A stretch of DNA of 64,000 nucleotides. Origin: Gammaproteobacteria bacterium (GTDB lineage: Bacteria > Pseudomonadota > Gammaproteobacteria > Steroidobacterales > Woeseiaceae). Under the pieces are notes generated by a model that was given only the letters and a program-made list of their open reading frames with translations, was not told the DNA's origin and did not search any database. Positions within the stretch are counted from its first letter, which is position 1; every line of letters begins with the position of its first letter. Positions 24,013 to 32,972 of this stretch are shown one piece after another. The position numbers were made by a program, and so were the translations under genes. The stretch is taken from positions 1-64,000 of the forward strand of contig JAADHU010000069.1 in assembly GCA_013151645.1 (NCBI GenBank). The letters are read 5' to 3'.

Positions 24013-24732
24013 TTGAGCATCCAGACGCAATCCATCGAGTACAAAGACGGCGATACGGTACTTGCCGCACACATGGCCTGGGATGACGCTGTGGCGGGCC
24101 CTCGTCCCGGGGTGCTGGTTTCGCATGCCTGGGCCGGACGTTCTGATTTCGAGGACCGCAAGGCAGAGCGCCTGGCCGAACTGGGCTACGTTGGTTTCGC
24201 CCTGGACCTGTACGGTCAGGGAGTCACCGGCCACAGTCCCGAAGAAAACGCGACGCTGATGCAGCCGTTTCTGGACGACCGGGCGTTGTTGCAACGGCGC
24301 ATGCGGTTGTCGCTTGAGCAGTTGTCGGCGCAAAAGGAGGTCGATAGCGACCGCACTGCTGCGATCGGTTTTTGTTTCGGTGGTTTGTGCGTTCTCGATC
24401 TGGCGCGCACCGGAGCGAATGTGCGTGGCGTCGTGAGTTTTCACGGTTTGCTGGGTGCACCCGGCAATACAGCGGGCACGAAGGTAACGAGCAAAGTCCT
24501 GGTATTGCACGGTTGGCGTGATCCGCTCGCGCCTCCGGAACAGGTCTTGGCATTTGCCGATGAAATGGTGAGCCATGACGCCGACTGGCAATTGCAGGTT
24601 TACGGCAATTGTATGCATGCGTTTACCAACCCGGAAGCCGAGTCGCCGGAAAACGGCGTGCAATACGATCCGACGGCCGATCATCGTTCCTGGGATTCGA
24701 TGTGGGTGTTTCTTAACGAGGTTCTTGGTTGA
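24013..24732 (+). CDS. Dienelactone hydrolase family protein
   Basis: The 239-residue alpha/beta hydrolase has the Cys-type nucleophile elbow GFCFGGLC, the catalytic Asp in LHGWRDPLAP and His in NCMHAFTNP, the triad of dienelactone hydrolases. Substrates of the wide family range from dienelactones to other small esters, so the actual one is unknown. TTG 24013 is preferred because GGGAG lies about eight bases before it and the protein then begins just before the conserved first strand. The gene precedes an M28 peptidase on the same strand (94-base gap), perhaps a separate unit. Confidence 0.8.
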   Translation: MSIQTQSIEYKDGDTVLAAHMAWDDAVAGPRPGVLVSHAWAGRSDFEDRKAERLAELGYVGFALDLYGQGVTGHSPEENATLMQPFLDDRALLQRRMRLSLEQLSAQKEVDSDRTAAIGFCFGGLCVLDLARTGANVRGVVSFHGLLGAPGNTAGTKVTSKVLVLHGWRDPLAPPEQVLAFADEMVSHDADWQLQVYGNCMHAFTNPEAESPENGVQYDPTADHRSWDSMWVFLNEVLG

Positions 24733-24826
24733 GTCAGGTCGCGCACGCGCTTTGATAGAGCGTATTTGTGGTCTCGACGCTTGTGCTAAGGTTAGCAGCC
24801 ATTTTGCTTACCGAGTGAGTATTCCG

Positions 24827-26542
24827 ATGACTGTTCGATCGCTGTCCATTGCTGTTTCATTTCTGCTTGCGATTACCGGTGTGGGTTGTAGTGGAAGCGA
24901 CTCGACGTCAGTTCCCGACACGATGCCCGTCGGTGGGACGGCGAACGAAAACACGGCGGCGGAGACCGCAAGCGGGGAGATTACGGCGGACTTGATGCGT
25001 GAATACGTTATCGAAATATCCGCCGACAAATACGAAGGGCGCGGACCTGGCAGCCGCGGCGATGCAGCGGCGAGGAAATACCTGGCCGAAAGAATGCAGG
25101 CCATGGGGCTTCTTCCAGGTGCGGCGGATGGCGGTTGGGAGCAGTCGTTCGACCTGGTTGGGGTGACCTCGGCGCAACCCGATGAGTGGGTATTCAGCAA
25201 CGACGAAAAATCGCTTACGTTAAAACAGTCGGAGCAGTTTATCGTTTCGAGCGGCGTGCAGTCTGACCGTGCCGCCATCGATGATGCAGAAATTGTCTTT
25301 GTCGGTTACGGCATCCAGGCGCCCGAATACGATTGGGATGATTTCAAGGGGCAGGACCTCACTGGCAAGGTTCTGTTGATTATGAACAATGACCCTGACT
25401 GGGATCCGCAACTGTTCGCGGGCGAAACGCGACTTTGGTATGGACGCTGGGACTACAAGAATCTCAGCGCGGCGACTCAGGGAGCCGTTGGCGCGATCAT
25501 TATTCACACGGTGCCATCGGCGGGTTACCCGTTCCAGGTAGTACAGACATCGTGGACGGGCGAACAATTTGAATTACCCGCGGGTGATGAACCGCGCAAC
25601 CAGATCAACGCGTGGGTAACGGAGGATTCGGCTCGAGAGTTGGTCGCGATGGCCGGTTACGATCTGGATGCGTTGCGCGAGTCTGCCGATAACCGCGATT
25701 TCCAGCCCGTGCACCTGGGTATTACAACCTCAATGGGCATGGATGTGACGTTGAAGCGCGTTTCGACGGCCAATGTACTGGGCCTGTTGCCAGGCAGCGA
25801 TCCCGAACTGAGTGATGAAGTGGTAATTTACACGGCGCATCACGATCACCTGGGCATCGGTACGCCGAATGAAGACGGAGATGTTATCTACAACGGTGCC
25901 ATGGATAACGCCTCCGGTGTTTCACTGGTAATGGCCATCGCGCAGGCGATCAAGTCGATGCCGGAAGCACCGCGCCGATCTGTTTTGTTTGCCTTGGTGG
26001 GTGCGGAAGAACAAGGGTTGCTGGGTTCAAAGTACTACGCCGAGCATGCCACGTTTTCGCCCGGCAAGATCGCCGCTAACCTGAACTTTGATGGTGGAAA
26101 TATCTGGGGCGATACACACGACGTTACGTTTGTTGGACTGGGCAAGTCTTCAATCGACGGCATCCTGACAGCAATTGCCGCGGAGCAGGGGCGGGTGGTC
26201 AAGCCCGATCAATTTTCCGATCGCGGCTATTTTTATCGTTCAGATCAGTTCAGTTTTGCCAAGATCGGTGTGCCCGCGATGTACCTGGACGCCGGCACGG
26301 ATTTCGTCGATCGACCGGCCGGCTGGGGTAAAGCGCAACAAAATCACTACACCGATGTCAATTATCATCAGCCAACCGATGAGTACAACGACAGTTGGAA
26401 TTTCGACGGTATGATCGCCGATGCGTTACTCGGTTTCTGGACCGGACTCGCGATTGCCAACGCCGACGAAATGCCCGTGTGGAATGAGGGTGATGAATTC
26501 GAAGCGGCCCGCCTGGAGGCACTGGCAGCAGAGAGTCAATAG
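24827..26542 (+). CDS. M28-family metallopeptidase lipoprotein
   Basis: The 571-residue protein has a lipoprotein signal peptide (MTVRSLSIAVSFLLAITGVGC, lipid Cys21) followed by a low-complexity linker. It carries zinc ligands of the M28 peptidase family: YTAHHDHLGIG (His, with a nearby Asp), GAMDNASGVSLV (Asp), VGAEEQGLLGSKYY (catalytic Glu and ligand Glu) and a C-terminal VNYHQPTDEY (His). A PA-like insert (about 120-260) lies before the catalytic core, as in other M28 exopeptidases. It should trim peptides at the cell envelope. ATG 24827 gives the signal peptide; longer starts overlap the hydrolase gene. It is convergent with a permease, 6 bases apart. Confidence 0.88.
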   Translation: MTVRSLSIAVSFLLAITGVGCSGSDSTSVPDTMPVGGTANENTAAETASGEITADLMREYVIEISADKYEGRGPGSRGDAAARKYLAERMQAMGLLPGAADGGWEQSFDLVGVTSAQPDEWVFSNDEKSLTLKQSEQFIVSSGVQSDRAAIDDAEIVFVGYGIQAPEYDWDDFKGQDLTGKVLLIMNNDPDWDPQLFAGETRLWYGRWDYKNLSAATQGAVGAIIIHTVPSAGYPFQVVQTSWTGEQFELPAGDEPRNQINAWVTEDSARELVAMAGYDLDALRESADNRDFQPVHLGITTSMGMDVTLKRVSTANVLGLLPGSDPELSDEVVIYTAHHDHLGIGTPNEDGDVIYNGAMDNASGVSLVMAIAQAIKSMPEAPRRSVLFALVGAEEQGLLGSKYYAEHATFSPGKIAANLNFDGGNIWGDTHDVTFVGLGKSSIDGILTAIAAEQGRVVKPDQFSDRGYFYRSDQFSFAKIGVPAMYLDAGTDFVDRPAGWGKAQQNHYTDVNYHQPTDEYNDSWNFDGMIADALLGFWTGLAIANADEMPVWNEGDEFEAARLEALAAESQ

Positions 26543-26548
26543 GCTTTT

Positions 26549-27868
26549 CTATGCGCCACGACGCTTTCTTGAGATGCGGGCGATGCCGTAAAAAACCAGC
26601 CCGATCGCGAGTAGCTGCGCTGTGAAAATCCAGGCAGCAGGCTTTGACTGCGCGGCGATCCAGACGCATACGACTAAAGCGATGACGGGAATGGTATACC
26701 CTCCGATTAACCGATAGGCACCCGCGCGGGTCTCTTCATCGGCTTTACGGCGAATGGTGGGCAGCGCTGATATGCAGAGGATGTAGGAAATCAGGCGCGT
26801 CAGTGAACTGGCGATGGCCAACTGCACGAAGGAACCTGTCAATGCCAGGACGATTCCCAGCCCGCCGAGAAAAATAATCGAGTTTCCCGGCGTTGCGTGT
26901 TTCTGGTTAACGACGCCAAACCACTTTGGTAACAAGTGTTGTTCCGCCATTGCAAAAGTGAGACGCGGGACCGCCAGCATGATCGCCGCAAGATTGCCGC
27001 CAATTGAAAAAACGGCCGCCAGCGTTAATGCAATCACGCCAATCGGGCCGAACAGAATTCCGCCAACAGTAATCAAAGTGGCGTCACTTGCGCCCGCATT
27101 AGGCAAGACCGAAACGTAAACCAGAACAATCAGAAAATAAAGAACACCAATTCCGATCAGAGTGGTAACCATCGCAACCGGTAGCGACCGTCTGGGATTT
27201 TTGGACTCACCAGAGACGATGGTGGTCGATTCGAAACCGACGAATGCGTAAATCAGTAACAGTACCGTGCCACCCAGGTCTTCAATGACCGGAAATGCAG
27301 ACGGAATGAAAGTGTCGCCGGATACGTATTGCAGACCGAAGATAATGAGCATCGCGATCGGTGTGAGTTTCATGAAAGTGAATACCGCCAGCGTACGCAC
27401 ACCGTCTTTCACGCCGGTGTAATTCGCGTAGGTCAGTGCGCTGGACAAGGCTATTATGACTATCGTTCGGCCCGCGCCCTCGGAGACCAGTGGCCAGACA
27501 GAGCCCAGATAATTCGCAAACGCATTGGAGTTTGCGGCGAATGCGGATACCCGGCTGATGTATAGAATCCAGCCGGTACCAAAACCGACCAAGGGGCCAA
27601 ATGCCGTCGTCGTGTAAAGAACCGGTCCGCCGGAGTCCCTGAAGTAACTGGCCAGTTCCGCAAACGTCAGAACGATCGTGATGACCAAAAGGCCGACTAC
27701 GAGAAATAACCAGGGGCTCAGGGCCCCTGCTCGGGCAGTCACTGTCGCGGGCAGTGCAAAAATTCCGGCGCCGATGACGGAATTCAGAGCGAGAATCGCG
27801 ACGCCGAGAAATCCGATGGCGCGTACTAATTGGCCCTTTTTTCGGCCGGTGTCCGTTGTGGTAGTCAA
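26549..27868 (-). CDS. APC-superfamily amino acid permease
   Basis: The 439-residue membrane protein has about 12 helices and starts with the family signature LALNSVIGAGIFALPATV in helix one (the unwound substrate/ion site). FVGFESTTIVSGESKNPRRS in helix six is also typical of amino acid/polyamine/organocation transporters. The substrate cannot be told. The 78-residue gene just upstream on the same strand ends 27 bases before it and may be cotranscribed. Confidence 0.85.
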   Translation of the reverse strand: MTTTTDTGRKKGQLVRAIGFLGVAILALNSVIGAGIFALPATVTARAGALSPWLFLVVGLLVITIVLTFAELASYFRDSGGPVLYTTTAFGPLVGFGTGWILYISRVSAFAANSNAFANYLGSVWPLVSEGAGRTIVIIALSSALTYANYTGVKDGVRTLAVFTFMKLTPIAMLIIFGLQYVSGDTFIPSAFPVIEDLGGTVLLLIYAFVGFESTTIVSGESKNPRRSLPVAMVTTLIGIGVLYFLIVLVYVSVLPNAGASDATLITVGGILFGPIGVIALTLAAVFSIGGNLAAIMLAVPRLTFAMAEQHLLPKWFGVVNQKHATPGNSIIFLGGLGIVLALTGSFVQLAIASSLTRLISYILCISALPTIRRKADEETRAGAYRLIGGYTIPVIALVVCVWIAAQSKPAAWIFTAQLLAIGLVFYGIARISRKRRGA

Positions 27869-27895
27869 TCCCTTCCTCCCTGAAATGTCGTTCGC

Positions 27896-28132
27896 TTAAT
27901 GTGCGAAATGCGAACAGGCCATATTCGAAAACAGGGTGGGATCGCCACGACCGAGATTGAAGCCCGCGCCGTACAGCGCGTGCAGACCCGGTTTCAGGGC
28001 TTCTGCTTTGACTACTGCGTCGTGCGGGTCTGACCCCCGGCCCGCCGGTAACTCATCGAGGTTTTTGGATTCGTGTCCGGACGCGCTCAACGCAATCAAT
28101 AATATGCCGCAGGTAGTAACCTGTCTTTTCAT
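27896..28132 (-). CDS. Small exported hypothetical protein
   Basis: This frame encodes 78 residues. It begins MKRQVTTCGILLIALSASGHES, which looks like a signal peptide, perhaps with the mature part beginning after ASG. The remainder is short, with no recognised family. GGGGTGAG about eight bases before ATG 28132 supports translation; a GTG start at 28141 is possible. It precedes the permease gene on the same strand. It may be real, but evidence beyond the ribosome-binding site and signal-like N-terminus is thin. Confidence 0.45.
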   Translation of the reverse strand: MKRQVTTCGILLIALSASGHESKNLDELPAGRGSDPHDAVVKAEALKPGLHALYGAGFNLGRGDPTLFSNMACSHFAH

Positions 28133-28239
28133 ATCGCTCACCCCGTGAATACGGGGCTCACGTTACCACATCGTCTTATCCCGGACACCGTACGCATTTT
28201 GGGGGACGCTCCTGTTGCGTCATCTGGTGCACGAGCCAC

Positions 28240-29172
28240 TTATTCCTCGTCTTGTACAGCACGCACGATCAGCACATCACAGGGCAGGTGATCCAATACC
28301 CGCTCTGCCGTGCTGCCGATCACGGCACGTTTCAATCCCCAGCGTGCCAATGCACCCATTACCACGACATCCACGTTGTGCGCGCGAGCGAACGTCGGCA
28401 GCAATTCCCGTGTTCGGCCCGGAAGCTGGTGTACGTGCTCCGCATCGACGCCGTAAGCATCGGCGAGTGCGTCCAGTTTTTGCCGGTGTTCGGCGGTGAT
28501 TTTCTTGTCGAGTTCATCAAGCGGAATCCGGATGGGCTTGAAGGTACGCGTAGCTTCGCTACCGATGCTGCTGATCCTCTGGTAGCTATGCACCAGATGG
28601 AATTCGCCCTCGGTCGCTTTGGCGATGTTCTGTGCGTGCTCCACAATCGCATGGTCCAGGGCGGCCGATTTGTCGCGAGCGTGCGTTGGGTCGACGGCTG
28701 CGAGCAGCACCGGATGCGCACGCAGTTCCTTCGGCTTGACGAGGTACAACGGACAAGGGCAGGAACGAATCAGCTGCCAGTCTGTGTCGACAAAAATCGC
28801 CCGCTCGGCCGCGCTGTGATACTGGGTGCCTTTCATCAGGTAGCGGGGAGCGGTTTCGCGGGCACGATGGAGTATGCCTTCCGCGATGGGTCGATCCTCC
28901 AGCACCCCGGTGTTAACGGTGATCCCTGTTTCACGCGCGTTATCCGCCAGATCCTCAATCATTTCTGATTGTGCAATGCGAATGCTTTCGCCGATTTCCT
29001 TCGCTTCGTTCGATAGATACCAGCCTTCACGCAACGGGCCGACATCGGCGTCGCACAACAGGATGTCCAGTGAACAATTGCTGATGCGCGCGAGCCAGAT
29101 GGCCCTCTCGATAACTTCGTGGGGATGAATTTCGGGTTCGATGATGACCAGAATTGAGTTGCTTGTCGTCAT
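28240..29172 (-). CDS. Tandem universal stress protein (UspE-like)
   Basis: This 310-residue protein contains two UspA folds. The second ends with the ATP-binding-type motif VVMGALARWGLKRAVIGSTAERVLDHLPCDVLIVR, split here as VMGALARWG and GSTAERVL, and the first has a degenerate version ending SCPCPLYLVKP. Tandem UspE proteins respond to starvation, oxidative or oxygen stress, but the mechanism is unclear. ATG 29172 starts at the first beta strand (MTTSNSILVIIEPE). The flanking 225-base gap before the kinase gene on the other strand holds no feature I could identify. Confidence 0.85.
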   Translation of the reverse strand: MTTSNSILVIIEPEIHPHEVIERAIWLARISNCSLDILLCDADVGPLREGWYLSNEAKEIGESIRIAQSEMIEDLADNARETGITVNTGVLEDRPIAEGILHRARETAPRYLMKGTQYHSAAERAIFVDTDWQLIRSCPCPLYLVKPKELRAHPVLLAAVDPTHARDKSAALDHAIVEHAQNIAKATEGEFHLVHSYQRISSIGSEATRTFKPIRIPLDELDKKITAEHRQKLDALADAYGVDAEHVHQLPGRTRELLPTFARAHNVDVVVMGALARWGLKRAVIGSTAERVLDHLPCDVLIVRAVQDEE

Positions 29173-29397
29173 GGCTTTGTTCGCTCCGCATTCCACTACC
29201 TTTGCCAATACACTAGGGCCTCATGTTGTCGAAAAGCATCCGTAATCTGCGAGCTATTTTTCGGCTACTACTTATGAATGGCCCGACTGTTTCGGCTTGC
29301 ACTGGATTTACGCGCCTTCAAGTGGATAATGACACCCTTGTCTGAATTACGGATTTTCCATTGTTCATGAGGCCGATCGAACCAGAACCAGTGCTCG

Positions 29398-30057
29398 ATG
29401 AGTCCTGAGCGGAGAAGCTCGAAGCGTTCCATTGCGATCGCCGGAAACATGGGAGCAGGAAAGTCGACGCTGGTCGATTTTCTCAGTCGTACGTATAACG
29501 TGTCGCCATTCTACGAGCCGAACGAAGACAACCCGTACCTGCCGGATTTCTACCAGGATATGAAACGCTGGTCTTTTCATTCGCAGCTTTATTTTCTGAG
29601 CAACAAGTTTCGTCTGCACCTTGAACTGGATCGTACGCCGGGTGTTGTTGCACTCGATCGGACCATTTTCGAAGACGCTGAAATTTTTGCAACCGCGCTG
29701 CACGATATGAAGCGCATGGACGATCGGGACTGGGAAACGTACCGGGGGTTCTATCATTCAATTCTGGATGCAATACGTCCGCCGGACCTGATGATTTATC
29801 TGCGCTGTTCGATGCGGACGCTACGCAAACGAATAAAACTGCGTGGCCGCGAGATGGAACAGGACGTTCCGCTCGCTTATTTGAAACGACTCGATGCCCT
29901 GTATGAGAAGTGGATCGCATCGTACGAGATGAGCGATTTGCTGATTCTGGAAACCGACAACCTGGATTACATTCACGACCTGGTGCATCGACTGGATGTC
30001 ATGGAGAGGATTGAGGCGATATTGCCGCCGGAGTTTGGCAAGCCGGGTATTTCCTGA
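29398..30057 (+). CDS. Deoxynucleoside kinase
   Basis: The 219-residue kinase has the P-loop GNMGAGKSTL (residues 16-25), ALDRTIFEDAEIF carrying the DR(S/T) substrate motif, and the LID-type arginines in LRKRIKLRGREME. It resembles the dGK/dAK/dCK family, which phosphorylates deoxynucleosides to the monophosphate in nucleotide salvage. Which base is preferred cannot be read. The gene stands alone, divergent from the stress protein and convergent with the TonB-C-like gene. Confidence 0.82.
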   Translation: MSPERRSSKRSIAIAGNMGAGKSTLVDFLSRTYNVSPFYEPNEDNPYLPDFYQDMKRWSFHSQLYFLSNKFRLHLELDRTPGVVALDRTIFEDAEIFATALHDMKRMDDRDWETYRGFYHSILDAIRPPDLMIYLRCSMRTLRKRIKLRGREMEQDVPLAYLKRLDALYEKWIASYEMSDLLILETDNLDYIHDLVHRLDVMERIEAILPPEFGKPGIS

Positions 30058-30091
30058 GTCGGATACGCCCTGTCCGCGGTATCGCCTTGAA

Positions 30092-30796
30092 TCAGTTGCC
30101 GAACGCTTCGAGATAGGATGAAGGCACTGCTTCACCGTCGGCGAACGCGGGTATGAAGACACTTTGTTCGATGGTTTCGGCAATGGCCTTGCTGCACTTG
30201 GCGCTGATAGGAATACCGTTGCCGTGCGTCACCTTGATACTGCTTTGTGTACCGTCCGCGGCCACGTGCGCGCGGACCACCGCGACAAAATGGGCGAGGC
30301 TCGGGCAGGATTTTTGCCATTTTTCGCGCATGACTCCGCGTTGCGCGGCAATATGGTCTTCCCCGTACGCATCGAGGTTTTCCGGATACGCCTGATTGGC
30401 ATACAGGGTAATGTGATTTTCTTCTTCCGTGCGCGTAAAGCGAATTCGATACTGGAAGTAGACGCCGATTTTCCTGCCGTTATAAGTAGCGGGCTTGAAT
30501 CGAGCCTTTTTTGCGGCCTTTTTGACGGCTTCGGCGTACGGCGCGTCCGTAAACTCCTTGACGAAGCACGCGCCCTGAGCCATTTTTCCGTTCGCTTTCA
30601 CAATGCCCTGGCAGGTCAGCATCCTGTCCATGGTTGAGGACGCCGCCGCATCCGGGAATTTGATCAATTGATCCAGCGTTCGTTCACCCGAACCGAAACC
30701 GGCCGGGCTGTGTTCAGTGCTTGCGCCAAACGCGCTAACCGACAGGCTGCCGAGCGCCAGCAGTATCGACCATCGTCTTGCGTTTCTGCCGTCCAT
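30092..30796 (-). CDS. Periplasmic protein with TonB-C-like region
   Basis: This 234-residue protein has a signal peptide (MDGRNARRWSILLALGSLSVSAFGA). Two segments resemble the TonB C-terminal fold: CQGIVKANGKMAQGACFVKEFTDAPYAEAVKKAAKKARFKPAT (residues about 62-104) and VRAHVAADGTQSSIKVTHGNG with IAETIEQSVFIPAFADGE near the end. Such repeats occur in TonB-like and related envelope proteins without an N-terminal membrane anchor. ATG 30796 was chosen for the signal peptide. It lies 8 bases after a small lipoprotein gene and is the last of a three-gene operon beginning with an S41 protease. Confidence 0.6.
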   Translation of the reverse strand: MDGRNARRWSILLALGSLSVSAFGASTEHSPAGFGSGERTLDQLIKFPDAAASSTMDRMLTCQGIVKANGKMAQGACFVKEFTDAPYAEAVKKAAKKARFKPATYNGRKIGVYFQYRIRFTRTEEENHITLYANQAYPENLDAYGEDHIAAQRGVMREKWQKSCPSLAHFVAVVRAHVAADGTQSSIKVTHGNGIPISAKCSKAIAETIEQSVFIPAFADGEAVPSSYLEAFGN

Positions 30797-30804
30797 CCGA
30801 GGCC

Positions 30805-31176
30805 TTACTCGGCAACGCACTCGGATTGCCGGAGGATCCAGTGCAAACCGGTCCGCCGATGAACGAGAACGCATTGCGGGCCATCGACCATCAGTTGAAA
30901 GTGTTCCGGGCGACCAAGGTTGCGGCCCGGTTCGGCCGGTCGTTCAATGCTGCGATTCTTGCCTTGCTCGATCGTCAGAACACTGCTTTGTGTCAGTGCA
31001 TCTGCGGCAACGGTAATTTTCGCGCCATCCAAAGCGGCCGAGACCGATTGTTCGATCTCCAGTCGAGTGTCCTCGCTTGGATTGGTTAGCAGCGCCGGCA
31101 CATCGGTACGCAGGTCCGAAGTGCTGCACGCGGCCAGCCAGGAGACCAGGATCACGCATGAGCCAGTTCTGAGCAT
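30805..31176 (-). CDS. Small hypothetical lipoprotein
   Basis: The 123-residue protein begins MLRTGSCVILVSWLAACSTSD, a lipoprotein signal with lipidated Cys17 (LAAC), and should be attached to a membrane after processing. Ser18 and Thr19 follow, so outer-membrane sorting is likely. The body, with RLEIEQSVSAALDG and two Cys in VDGPQCVLVHRRTG and RQSECVAE that could form a disulfide, has no family I recognise. Its ATG lies 3 bases after the stop of the S41 protease gene, and AGGA overlaps that stop (TAGGAAATG), a sign of coupled translation. Confidence 0.7.
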   Translation of the reverse strand: MLRTGSCVILVSWLAACSTSDLRTDVPALLTNPSEDTRLEIEQSVSAALDGAKITVAADALTQSSVLTIEQGKNRSIERPAEPGRNLGRPEHFQLMVDGPQCVLVHRRTGLHWILRQSECVAE

Positions 31177-31179
31177 TTC

Positions 31180-32811
31180 CTAGCGCCTCACGATACGATT
31201 CTGGCGCCACGGTGACTTCGGAATCTGCAGGTCTTCATCGGCAATCAGGCTCGGTTTGGAGACACCGGGTAGTCCCGACCCGTTGGCCACCGGGCAGCCG
31301 CCTGTCTCGGCATACACCAAAGCGGCGGCCAATCGTCGTTCAAGAGGATCGCCCAGCGCGGCGGTGAAATCATCGGCAACCGAACAGCCCGGCAGCCGCG
31401 GTTCAATGGTGTTGGCCGCATTAACCGGTGTGAAACCGTCGGCATAATCACCAAAGCCCATGTCGTTTTCGCCGCGGAACTGGATCGTGAAATACGTCGT
31501 CCCGCAATTGTCCCGCGGATAAAAGCCGTACGGTTTGCCGCAGGTCGTCGAGCCGATCTGAATGACCTGCACACCGACGCCTCGCAGACTGTTCATGATG
31601 GATTCGCTCGCCGAACAGGTGCCCGGGCCGGTCAGAACAAAAACCCGCGGCAGATCCAGCGTGGGCAGCGGCGTTCCATCCGGCAGGAGAGGGTCGAAGC
31701 CGCGACTTTGTGTATGGAAGCCGACAGGGGTGAGCGGTCGTCCCGTGACCGGATCCGTAACCGTGTGTTTGTCGTTGAAGGTCAGTAACTCGAAGGTGCG
31801 TCCTGCGGTAGGCACTGAACCTGCAATCATGTAAGAAAATTCACTGGCGATATCCAGAAAGCCGCCGCCGTTGTAGCGCAGGTCGACAATCAGATCCGTG
31901 ATGTTGGCGGACTGCAGCGTTGTGACGGCGGCGAACAGCCCGCCTTCCGCAGTGGCAATGTGATCGTTAAACAGCATGTAGCCGACCGGGCCGGTGGCCG
32001 TCGCGATGGTTTTGACATTCTGCACGGGTGTCGACGTCGTGATCGCCGAAATCATCGTAAACGTCCGCGTCGTCGCGGCACCGAGGTCGCGCACGGTAAA
32101 CTCGTGGGATTCCCCGGCGACGGACGGGAAGAAAGCGGCATTCAGCGTGTCGACGTCGTTGCCATCGATCACGTCAACACCGTCGACTGTCAGAATTTCC
32201 GCACCGCGGCGCAGATTGACAGCATCCGCCGGTGTGCCGGGATCAGTGAAGGCCACCAGGATTTGTCGGGGCGGTGCTGTTGCCAACAAGGCGAATTGTG
32301 TCCCGTAACCGGCTGAACTGCCCGACTGAGACTGCGCAATCCAGTCTTCGGTCGATAAGGAAAAGTGAAAATTGTCTTTGTTATTACCAGAGGCCGTCGT
32401 CGCGGTAGTGACCAGTAAATCGAAGTATTCCGGGGTTGCAAACAGCGCCGGATCGCGATCAATGATTTCGTCGTACCACAGGTAGGTATTGTCACTGTAG
32501 GAACGCAGGAAATTGTTTTCGTCGGTCGCGGTTCCCTGCATATCGGCGGTGCCGGCACGTGGAGTGGCGCAGGTTCCCGCAAAGGTCGACGCGGCCATAA
32601 AAACACCCGGCGTCCAGTCGTTGCCGGATCCACCACCGCCACCGCCACCGCCGCCACCGCCACCGGTACCGCCGCCAAATGAATTGTCACCACCGCCACC
32701 ACCGCAAGCGCCGATGCTTGCCGTGAGTACCAGTGCGGTAAGGATCTTGATGGTTTGTCCCAGCTTGACGCGGTTGCGGCGACGGCCAGGAGACGTTGTC
32801 TTATCGTACAT
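31180..32811 (-). CDS. S41-family protease lipoprotein with poly-Gly linker
   Basis: The 543-residue protein starts with a lipoprotein signal (KILTALVLTASIGAC, Cys36) followed by about 25 mostly Gly residues, a flexible tether. A PDZ-like region (about 160-230; PADAVNLRRGAEILTVDGVDV) precedes the C-terminal-processing-protease domain. The catalytic Ser is in GPGTCSASESIMNSLRG and the Lys in GSTTCGKPYGFYP. These are S41 peptidase hallmarks. A pair of Cys near the active site (TCSAS and TTCGK) could be oxidised. It should cleave envelope proteins near their C-termini. AAGGGA precedes the ATG by seven bases. The two genes downstream are coupled. Confidence 0.85.
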   Translation of the reverse strand: MYDKTTSPGRRRNRVKLGQTIKILTALVLTASIGACGGGGGDNSFGGGTGGGGGGGGGGGGSGNDWTPGVFMAASTFAGTCATPRAGTADMQGTATDENNFLRSYSDNTYLWYDEIIDRDPALFATPEYFDLLVTTATTASGNNKDNFHFSLSTEDWIAQSQSGSSAGYGTQFALLATAPPRQILVAFTDPGTPADAVNLRRGAEILTVDGVDVIDGNDVDTLNAAFFPSVAGESHEFTVRDLGAATTRTFTMISAITTSTPVQNVKTIATATGPVGYMLFNDHIATAEGGLFAAVTTLQSANITDLIVDLRYNGGGFLDIASEFSYMIAGSVPTAGRTFELLTFNDKHTVTDPVTGRPLTPVGFHTQSRGFDPLLPDGTPLPTLDLPRVFVLTGPGTCSASESIMNSLRGVGVQVIQIGSTTCGKPYGFYPRDNCGTTYFTIQFRGENDMGFGDYADGFTPVNAANTIEPRLPGCSVADDFTAALGDPLERRLAAALVYAETGGCPVANGSGLPGVSKPSLIADEDLQIPKSPWRQNRIVRR

Positions 32812-32972
32812 ACCGGATTCCCTTGTTCACTCCCAGATATTGCCGACATCATACTATGAGCCGGCATTAAGGCGCGGAAATTCGTCAAGATTTGACCGAC
32901 TGTGCAGAATTTCGACGTTGTATCCAGCCGCTACGCCGACGTAGGATGGGCAGACTGCAGCAGGAATGAATT

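Noticed and set aside
29173-29397. tRNA or small RNA in the gap between stress protein and kinase genes
   Set aside because: I could not form a cloverleaf or a clear terminator hairpin by eye in this stretch.
32628-32700. Tandem repeat as a regulatory or CRISPR-like element
   Set aside because: It is inside the S41 gene and simply encodes glycine triplets.
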